Positions 56,788 to 64,000 of a stretch of 64,000 nt of DNA are shown in pieces. The first letter of the stretch is position 1, and each line of letters opens with the position of its first letter. Origin of the DNA: Sorghum bicolor (taxonomy: Eukaryota; Streptophyta; Magnoliopsida; Poales; Poaceae); the NCBI RefSeq assembly GCF_000003195.3, contig NC_012872.2, positions 58,199,695 through 58,263,694 on the forward strand. Direction: 5' to 3'. The notes under the pieces are model-generated. The model worked only from the letters and a program-made list of their open reading frames with translations, searched no databases and had not been told where the DNA came from. Both the position numbers and the translations under genes were made by a program.

Positions 56788-56947
56788 CCCCGCCACCATG
56801 CATGGCGGGGCAAAATCACTGCACCCCGCCATGCATGGTGGCGGGGTTGCCCCTGCCACGTGGCCACTGCATGGTCCTGTGTGCCGACGTGGAACCCGCC
56901 ACGGATCATGGCGGGGTAGGGAACCCCGCCACGGATCATGGCGGGGT
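56788..56947. repeat. Left cluster of CCCCGCCATG/CATGGCGGGG repeats
   Basis: 56788-56810 and 56824-56846 are inverted copies of one another (CCCCGCCACCATGCATGG versus its complement). 56895-56917 and 56925-56947 are direct copies of CCCGCCACGGATCATGG plus CGGGGT. All share the core ATGGCGGGG. Confidence 0.85.
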
Positions 56948-57223
56948 GCGACCTGACAAAACGCCCCCCCCTCTCGGATTTCAATTGAGTCTCCCGCAGC
57001 CCCTCCCCACGCCCGGCCGCCGCGACCCGCGCCCGCACCGCCGCCGCACCTCGCCCCGCGACCCGCCGCGCCCCGCGCCCCGCCCCTGCGGCCCGCCACG
57101 CCCCGCGCCCGCCCGCCGCACGCCGCGGCGCGCGCCGCCGGTGGTTGGGGCGCCGCCCGCGGCCTTGGAGGCGCTGCCCCCTCCCTCGCCGGCTCGGAGA
57201 CCTCCTTCCTCGGGCGTTTGAAG

Positions 57224-57646
57224 GTATTTTTTTAATTTTGTTTAGTTAAATTGCTAGTTATTTATTTAACGATTATTATTAGTTATTTAGTTAGTTAGTT
57301 TAATTTTAGTTAAATTGCTAGTTATTTAAATTTTAGTTAAAATGCTACTTAGTTAAATTTTTTTAGTTAAATTATCCAAATTACACTATTTTGAATTAGT
57401 TTATATAAGTAGAGGTGATAAATTAGTTAGTAAGTTACTTAGTTAGTTATGTTAGTAATTAGTTAGTTAGTTAGTTAATATTAGTAGAGTTAATAATTTA
57501 GTTAGTAAGTTAGTTACTTAGTTACGTAGTACTTAGTTAGTAAGTTAGTTGGTTATGTCAGAATTAGTTAAGAATTTAGTTAGTTATTTAGTATTTCGTA
57601 CTACCATGTTGGTTAGTTGATGATCAGATGTCAAATCGTTTTGTAG
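57224..57646 (+). other. 5' UTR intron of the MULE transposase, TTAGTTA-rich
   Basis: Donor GTATTT after TTTGAAG and acceptor TTTTGTAG directly before the ATG at 57647. Almost the whole intron is built of TAGTTA and TTAGTTAG words. The upstream GC-rich exon (about 56960-57223) would be the leader. Confidence 0.55.
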
Positions 57647-60367
57647 ATGGATTACGGTGTAAGAGTTTTTTACGGAGGAAGTGTTAGGAGAGAGGATTGC
57701 CAGTTTGAGGATATGTCTGAGGATTTGGAATGGTTTGATGGTCCCCCTAGTTTTAGTGATCTATGTGAGCGTTTGAGTTTGAAGTTTGGCGATGCTTTCA
57801 CACTAAAGGGTAGGTTTGATGTTGGAAAGAATAGGGCACACTATGTGATGATGGAGTTGTGCAACCAAGCTGAGTGGTCCCGATACAATAGGGTCATCCA
57901 AGGTTCGAATGTAGGCATGGCTGAGTTGGTGTTGGAGACTGTTGAGAATGAGGAGCCGTCCTTCGACGACGGTGGTGATTGTGGTGTGCAGGTCCAACAA
58001 ACTATGGAGAGTATGGACTTGGATGGTAATTGGACGCAGGAGCGGGTTCAATCTCCTCCAGTTGGTCAAATAAGAAATGATTTTGATGTACACGAGTTTG
58101 AACAAGAGGAGAATGAGGCGGCAGAGGATGAAATGATTGGTGATGATGTTTGCTCTGATTCTGAGGAATCAGAAAATGAGGAAGTAGGTTCACCTGGCAT
58201 GTGTGCACCGGTTCGTGGCATGCCCTCAGGAGTTCCGCTTGAGGTACTTCATGCAACGCACACTCACGGCAATTTAGCCACAGGGTATCCAGTTGATGGA
58301 GAGGAATACGAAGGATGGGGTCGGGTTCGAGTGGCGGAACCTTACGTTGCACCACCCTCTTATACATCGGCAGAGCTTAGACAGCTGAGGGAGGCTGGCT
58401 TGCCCTTTACCGGTGTTCCAAATTATATGGATGTCAGCATGTCGCATATGGCGGTTTGTGACACGGGTTTGCAGATTTGTAAGGAATCATTGTACAACCA
58501 TGAAAATTTAATACTCAGGAAGGGAATGCTTTTCAATACGATGTCTGAGATGAAGTTGTTCCTTCAGGACTATGCTGTGTATCATCATAGGCCGTACACG
58601 GTTCGGCATTCCGACAAGGAGGTAAAATTTCAAATAGTATGCAAGGCAGGGTTCCCGTGCACGTGGAAGTTGAATGCACGGAAACGGTCGAGTGATGGGA
58701 AGTGGAAGGTAACTTCAGTGGAGCAGCCGCACAGATGCCAGACTAACAAGGGCAAACGGTACCATCCCCAGTTGACGGCTCGGTACCTTGCTCGCCGTAT
58801 ATTGGGTCTTGTAGATGCGGACAACGACGTATCGGTGTCTTTCTTGCAGGAGACCATAGCCACTTTTGTTGGGTATGAGGTAACATATGGAAAGGCATGG
58901 CGGGCAAAGCAAATTGCCCTGGCAATTCGGTGGGGTAGTTGGGAGGAAGCCTATAACAGGGTTCCACGCATTTTGTGTGCAATGCAACACTTCAACCCTG
59001 GCATGAGATGGTTCATATACACAGGAGGGTTTTATCTTCAGAACCCGTTGAGGCATATTCTGTACCGTGTGTTCTGGTATTTTGATCAGTGTAAGCGTGC
59101 ATTTCAGTATTGCCGGCCAGTTGTTCTAGTTGACGGCACATTCCTCACCGGCAAATACAGAGGTACATTGATGATGGCTGCTGCTGTAGACCCTGAGAAT
59201 CAAATTGTGCCACTGGCTTTTGCTTTGGCAGAGGGGGAGAACAATGATTCGTGGTCATGGTTCATGCGTCTGCTCCGTCTTCACGTCCTTGGTCCTTCTC
59301 GCACCATTTGTTTGATATCGGACTGTCACATTGGAATTCTTAATGCTGCCGGTGAACACATTGATGGGCACCCACCCCTAGTGCATCGTTGGTGCATGAG
59401 GCATTTTGCCGCTAATTTCTGGCGCCGTCAACGGAAGAAGGAGGTGGCAGACAAGTTAAAGGAACTTTGTAATAAACGTACGGAACACCAGTTTAAGGAG
59501 ACAATGGCGGAACTACAGAAGATGATGAACCGAGCGGGCAAGGAATGGTTAGATCAACAGATGGAAAATAAAGCGAAGTGGGCATTAGCATATGATGAGG
59601 GTGGGTTTCGGTGTGGCATAATGACAACAAACTCCTCTGAGTCTTTCAATCATGTGTTCAAAGGCGTTCGATCTCTACCAGTGTCCGGTATTGTTGAGTT
59701 CTCTTTTAAGAAGTGCAATGAATATTTTGTTACGCGGTATGGCCTAGCCCTGAGGAATGAAGAGGAGCTTGGAAGATGGGGGAAGGCTGCACACGAATAT
59801 TTGCAGGAGGCTGAGGAGTTGTCCAAGCAACAGGTTGGTGAGCCCTATGGACGAGAAAGACTTGTTTTTAGCGTACGAGCTAGAGGGGGCACAAACCTTG
59901 GCGGCGAACGATTTGGTGGGCGAACGTACCGTGTGGATCTCGAAAAAGTAGAATGCAGTTGCAACGTACCTCAGATCATGCATGCCCCTTGCTCACACAT
60001 GATTACGTCTTGTCGGCTTAGAGGTTTTGACCATACAGTTGAACCATACATGTCACCCTTGTATCTCCGTGCCAACACCCTAAATGTTTGGGAGAAGAGT
60101 TTCGAGCCGTACCTTGACGAGTCGCAGTGGCCTCCATATTATGGTGAGGACTACGTGCCTTATCCGGATCTAAGAAAGGTAGGGAAGGGAAGGAGGAAGA
60201 AGAAGCGACTGAAAGGCGATATGGACAATATGAAAGGTTATGGCGATGACATGTATGGTGGCGGTGACTTCAACGAAGAACGTGCGCAGAACCTATGCAG
60301 CATTTGCAAGAAACCTGGTCATAACGCTAGATTTCATAGGAGGGGTAGACAAGAGGTTGTTTATTAA
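57647..60367 (+). CDS. MuDR/MULE-type transposase
   Basis: Single-exon 906-aa protein catalysing cut-and-paste transposition of Mutator-like elements. Order: N-terminal PB1-like region (MDYGVRVFYGGSVRRE), acidic linker (about 150-185), a MuDR zinc-binding/DNA-binding region (about 290-365, with FPCTWKLNARK and PHRCQTNKGK), then the MULE catalytic domain. Catalytic residues are probably Asp496 (LVDGTFLTGKY), Asp559 (LISDCHIGIL) and Glu665 (TNSSESFNH). A SWIM zinc finger follows (C770, C772, C782, H784; VECSCNVPQIMHAPCSH), then a basic tract GKGRRKKKR. The final knuckle is CSICKKPGHNARFH, with His where the last ligand is normally Cys. The frame is uninterrupted and of full family length, so the protein may be functional. 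The ATG directly follows a splice acceptor. Confidence 0.93.
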   Translation: MDYGVRVFYGGSVRREDCQFEDMSEDLEWFDGPPSFSDLCERLSLKFGDAFTLKGRFDVGKNRAHYVMMELCNQAEWSRYNRVIQGSNVGMAELVLETVENEEPSFDDGGDCGVQVQQTMESMDLDGNWTQERVQSPPVGQIRNDFDVHEFEQEENEAAEDEMIGDDVCSDSEESENEEVGSPGMCAPVRGMPSGVPLEVLHATHTHGNLATGYPVDGEEYEGWGRVRVAEPYVAPPSYTSAELRQLREAGLPFTGVPNYMDVSMSHMAVCDTGLQICKESLYNHENLILRKGMLFNTMSEMKLFLQDYAVYHHRPYTVRHSDKEVKFQIVCKAGFPCTWKLNARKRSSDGKWKVTSVEQPHRCQTNKGKRYHPQLTARYLARRILGLVDADNDVSVSFLQETIATFVGYEVTYGKAWRAKQIALAIRWGSWEEAYNRVPRILCAMQHFNPGMRWFIYTGGFYLQNPLRHILYRVFWYFDQCKRAFQYCRPVVLVDGTFLTGKYRGTLMMAAAVDPENQIVPLAFALAEGENNDSWSWFMRLLRLHVLGPSRTICLISDCHIGILNAAGEHIDGHPPLVHRWCMRHFAANFWRRQRKKEVADKLKELCNKRTEHQFKETMAELQKMMNRAGKEWLDQQMENKAKWALAYDEGGFRCGIMTTNSSESFNHVFKGVRSLPVSGIVEFSFKKCNEYFVTRYGLALRNEEELGRWGKAAHEYLQEAEELSKQQVGEPYGRERLVFSVRARGGTNLGGERFGGRTYRVDLEKVECSCNVPQIMHAPCSHMITSCRLRGFDHTVEPYMSPLYLRANTLNVWEKSFEPYLDESQWPPYYGEDYVPYPDLRKVGKGRRKKKRLKGDMDNMKGYGDDMYGGGDFNEERAQNLCSICKKPGHNARFHRRGRQEVVY

Positions 60368-60502
60368 TCTTTGTGCTTATCAAAATTCTTAGTAATCATG
60401 CATTTATGTTATTTGTCTTCAAATGTACTTGCTTTGTCTTATTACTAATGTTAATAATTGTACTAATGTTGTTTATTTCATTTTTGAAACAGGCGGGCTA
60501 CG

Positions 60503-63240
60503 ATGGCGGCGTGGGCACCTCATCCCCGCTTTAGCCTCATTGAGGCAGACTACGACAAGGACCACCGGGCCAAGGCCTTGTCGGAGCAGCAGAGGCCGTT
60601 GTGTGTGCTTCGTGGTCGCACGCACCACGTACACAGCTGGAACGAGCGATACGCGCCGTACATTCGTCGTGCAGGCTTTCTTGAGATCGTCCGGGTCTAC
60701 AACAGTGGACTTCCCACTCTAGACCCTGCAGTTCTTACTGCTTTTGTTGACAGGTAACATAGCATTTTACATTACTTTAATTTGTTTGTTAAATATGTGA
60801 CCTCAAATAATTGATATACACAACATTATAACGATGCAGGTGGAGACCAGAGACACACACCTTCCACACACCTTGTGGAGAAATGACTATCACATTGCTG
60901 GATGTGAAGATGATATTGTGTTTGAGTTTGTCTGGTCATCCGGTGACTGGGGTCGTCGATGAGTCTACTTGGCTAGACTTGGTACAGGAGTTTTGTGGCA
61001 GGCGGTCATCAGATGCTGAAGTTAAAGGCACCAAGTAAGTTCATATTTGAGTCCCATTGAAATTACTAATACAACCGTTTTAGATACATCTATATTTATA
61101 CAATATTGGTTTACTGGTAATTGCAGGAAGACCTCAGGAGTCTCGACGTCTTGGATTACGCAGAACTTTGGTGCAGGACCACCGCCTGATGCTCCAGATC
61201 ATGAGGTGGAGATGTATGCAAAGGTGTGGTTGTGGCACTTCTTGGGGGGTTTCTTGTTCCCTGATTCCTCAGGAGACAGCATCAGCTGGATTTTCCTGAG
61301 GATCCTTATGCAGCCACTGGACAACATTGCCGGCTACAGTTGGGGTACCGCGGTGCTTGCATGGACATACCGTCAGCTTTGCCAGGCCTGTCGTCGCCAG
61401 TCTTCGAATGGAAACCTAGGTGGCTGCTCATATCTACTTCAGGTTTGGATTTGGGAGCGTTTTCCAGTTGGAAGGCCCACTAAACCTCCGGGTTTGCCTG
61501 TAAGTGCATTTGCTATTTCGATTTGTTCATAACACTTAAGGCATTTGTGACATTATGTTTGTGTTAATTGCAGGTATGGGTGCATGAAGATGTTGGACCC
61601 ACCGCCCTTTTCCTCTGGACAGATGCTAAGGTAGTCAGGGGCGAAGCAGACAGGAGGTACAGGCAGTACACTGACGAGCTAGACGTGTTGACACACAACT
61701 ACGTAAGTTCAATTCACTGTTAGTACTAAATGCACTATTAATGCGTTTTATTTTGAAATACTAAAAATAAGTTTACAAATTTTGCAGGTCACATGGTCAC
61801 CGTGGTCTCGGTGGGAGCTAGAGGGGTACCTTAGTCCACGCTGCGAGGAGGAGGATAGCGATTGGCTTTACGATGGCCCACTCATCTTCTTCCACGTGGT
61901 CGAGATGCACTACCCTTGCAGGGTTTACAGACAGTTCGGGAGGCTGCAGGGGATTCCACCGCTGTATTCCACAAACGCTGAGCTGCATAGGTATGATGGC
62001 ACTTTGTTTGTTTCCATAAACTGGCTCGTTGCTAATGCAATATATTTTTGCAGGATTGATCGTAGGTTCCGGTCCACGCAAAAGGATTGGGCGGTCAGGC
62101 ACGATGCACATTTGCAGACTTGGTATCACAGGCAGGTTCCCCTCGTCAACTCACTACCACCGCACGACCCGGCCAGATGGATGGAGTACCTACAGTGGCT
62201 GCACCGGAGTACGAGGACTCATATCATGGTTCCGTACACCAACACCCCTGCAGATGAGGGTGGTGAGGATGACATCGCCGATGCGTTCGACGAGGCGCAA
62301 AGGGTTGACAAACAGGTTCTTAGGGCCCCCTTAAATAGATATGTGGTAAGTACCTTGGACTTTCATGTATTATTTGATGTTTATGGCACAACAGTTGTCC
62401 AAATGATCGAGTTAATGTTGTGTGTGATGTTGTAGTCACAACAGTTGTCTAACTACTCCGAGGAAGCTAGTAGGCAACTGTTCCGGAGTAGAGACGACAA
62501 GAGCAACCCTCTTCGCAGCTTTGTGAAGGTACTTTCGATAAAAAAATTCATTATTACAAAGCAATTACAACTGAATAATGCATGTTGTCATTTTAACCTG
62601 CAGAAAATCAAAAAGGGCTGCAAGAAGTTAGCGGCTAAGCTGAGCTGTGCAGACACGACATATGCGCCTCCGTTGCACCCCATGTTGTCTAGGAGCCAGA
62701 CGGCCTCGATGTCCACTAGAGCCACTTCGGCTAGGGCCGCTTCCTCCTCTGTACGTACTCCGCAGTACACAGGGAAGGGTCCAGCGGACGTGGACGATGA
62801 CGACGAGGCCCTTCAGTACTCCACGACTAGTGGCGACGACGACGACGACGAGTTACAGTGGGAGTTCACCGGTCACGAGGAGATGGGTACCTCACAGCTA
62901 GGCGGTGCTCCTATTGGTACACAGGGGGTGGAGTACACACCGGAGGAGTACACACAGGGGGTGGAGTACACACAGGAGGAGTACACACACGTCGAGCACC
63001 AGGTGCCTATGCTGTGCTTTTACTTTTCTATATTTGCATGATTCAAAAATTAAAATTGCTCATTAGGGTGCTTGTTTGCAGGGTACTTCGTCCACACAGG
63101 AGATGGAGCGTATCCATAGGCGGCAGCGCGAGAGGCAGCGGCGAGACCGCACGGACGTGGGGTGGACAAGCAACGTGGTGCCTACCAATCCTAGGAGGCG
63201 ACGGAAGCCGCGAAACCGCTACACCCCTGGCGATGATTAG
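60503..63240 (+). CDS. Plant mobile domain (PMD / MAIN-like) protein
   Basis: Nine exons join in consistent phase: 60503-60753, 60840-61034, 61127-61499, 61574-61702, 61788-61990, 62054-62345, 62436-62528, 62604-63002 and 63082-63240, total 697 aa. The first about 400 residues are the plant mobile domain: FLEIVRVYNSGLPTLDPAVL, DRWRPETHTFHTPCGEMTIT, LLDVKMILCLSLSG, GYSWGTAVLAWTYRQLC, LQVWIWERFP. The domain occurs in MAIN, needed for meristem genome stability, and in products of transposons. The tail is acidic (VDDDDEALQYSTTSGDDDDD) with an EYTPEEYTQGVEYT repeat and ends in an Arg-rich stretch (RRRRKPRNR-like). It begins 136 bp after the MULE transposase stop, on the same strand, so it is probably the element's second gene; its role in transposition is unknown. 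Confidence 0.88.
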
Positions 63241-63483
63241 ATTATACATGTTTAGCAGTTGGGACTTGTCATGTAGTACCTGTGACATATTGTTATTTCC
63301 AGCACGTTGGTAACTGACATATTTCTAGATATTTGATGTACCTTTTTTAAGCATTAGTGAGAATTATTTAAGTTGTTCGTTCTAAAGTATCTTTGGTATT
63401 TACGTAAAAATCTCAGTCTTGCCAAACCAGCTGCGAACCAGGACAATCGGTTAACAAAAACCGAACAAAGACACTGCAGCAAC

Positions 63484-63612
63484 GGTTCTGGCCAATTTCT
63501 GGCTACCCCGCCATGGCTGGGGGCGGGTTAGGGGTACCCCGCCATGGTCCATGGCGGGGTATCCCTAACCCGCCCCCAGCCTTGGCGGGGTAGCCAGAAA
63601 TTGGCCAGAACC
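63484..63612. repeat. 129-bp nearly perfect palindrome
   Basis: Arms 63484-63547 and 63549-63612 pair with two mismatches (63514/63582 and 63534/63562) around a single central base at 63548. The outermost words are GGTTCTGGCCAATTTCTGG and its complement; inner words include ACCCCGCCATGG. It lies between the PMD gene and the converging partial gene. Confidence 0.92.
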
Positions 63613-63900
63613 CCATGTACCTTTCATGGCACTAATCAAAGTGACTTCCTCTATTGCTTTTTAAATATTACACAAAAAAATAGCACCTAAACACGCAAGA
63701 AACAAAACTTTTAATTGTTATATTAGTTAAACATATTAGAAAATCTTTTTAAATTATTATGTTAGTTAAACATTCTGACAGCTGTGGACTTTGGCGAGGA
63801 GCGATCAAATTGAAATACGTCGGAGTACAAATTATTACATGACAAGTTTCATAGTACAAAAGTCTCAACCCTAAGCCACTCACATACATTACCACATCAA

Positions 63901-64000
63901 TCAAACTGCGTGCACCACTGCGTAAGCAACTCGTCCTCGGACTCCCAATCGTCCACTACAGCCTCCTTACCCATGCTCGCCTCCGCTGCCTTGGCCTCAC
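63901..64000 (-). CDS. C-terminal end of an unidentified gene (partial)
   Basis: The minus strand enters from the right edge in an open frame encoding EAKAAEASMGKEAVV then DDWESEDELLTQWCTQFD and a TGA stop at 63903-63901. It is acidic and ends in an amphipathic helix; I do not recognise it. It converges on the PMD gene and is separated from it by the palindrome. It could be a host gene or a further gene of the same transposon. Confidence 0.5.

Larger units (their letters stand above)
56776..63613 (+). mobile_element. Mutator-like element (MULE) with transposase and plant-mobile-domain gene; limits approximate
   Basis: Two plus-strand genes (57647-60367 and 60503-63240) are bracketed by GC-rich clusters of the word ATGGCGGGG and its complement: 56788-56947 on the left, 63484-63612 on the right. 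No other sequence in the window has this word density, so I treat the clusters as the element's terminal regions. Classical long Mutator terminal repeats and a 9-bp target duplication were not found, so true limits may differ; the partial gene at 63901-64000 could even be internal. Confidence 0.6.

Overview
This window is nuclear DNA from a grass, most likely an Andropogoneae species such as Sorghum. The signs are GC-rich monocot exons with GT-AG introns, AT-rich intergenic DNA, and many Tourist-type miniature elements whose ends read GGCCTTGTTTAG or a close variant. The identification rests on pattern recognition, not on a database search. There are no bacterial operons, CRISPR arrays or rRNA genes, and I found no tRNA.

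Layout. 1-904 (-): 5' part of a group III WRKY gene running off the left edge, with two W-boxes upstream. 1-11 kb: mostly transposon debris (Tourist and Stowaway MITEs, a 0.5-kb diverged tandem duplication, a 2.7-kb AT-rich block). 11.86-20.3 kb (-): a COP1-interactive-protein-1-like coiled-coil gene (1,955 aa) with seven tandem 381-bp coding repeats. 20.7-29.6 kb: LINE fragments, MITEs, a possible gene-capturing small transposon, and a decayed plastid psaB fragment. 29.6-33.2 kb and 35.7-39.8 kb (+): a diverged tandem duplication of one unrecognised nuclear-protein gene with a SUMO-interaction-like motif.

40.43-46.14 kb: a 5.7-kb PIF/Harbinger-type DNA transposon with a 3-bp ATA target duplication, inserted into an LTR. 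Besides the expected transposase and Myb/SANT-like gene it carries two unexpected genes: a viroplasmin (RNase H1 N-terminal-like) domain protein and a GRF zinc-finger protein. Both end in a C-terminal membrane helix, and I regard this cargo pair as the most novel item. 46.4-48.4 kb: remains of a Ty3-type retroelement, including a frameshifted RRM. 49.02-49.49 kb (+): an arabinogalactan peptide gene. 52.5-54.3 kb (-): a PHT1 phosphate transporter with four P1BS sites upstream. 56.8-63.6 kb (+): a Mutator-like element with a MULE transposase and a nine-exon plant-mobile-domain gene; both ends are decorated with ATGGCGGGG palindromes, including a nearly perfect 129-bp hairpin. 63.9-64.0 kb (-): C-terminus of an unidentified gene.

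The host genes (WRKY, CIP1-like, duplicated nuclear proteins, AG peptide, PHT1) look like unrelated neighbours. The functional ensembles here are the two autonomous-looking DNA transposons. Exon boundaries are inferred from reading frame and GT-AG sites; a few may be off by one base.
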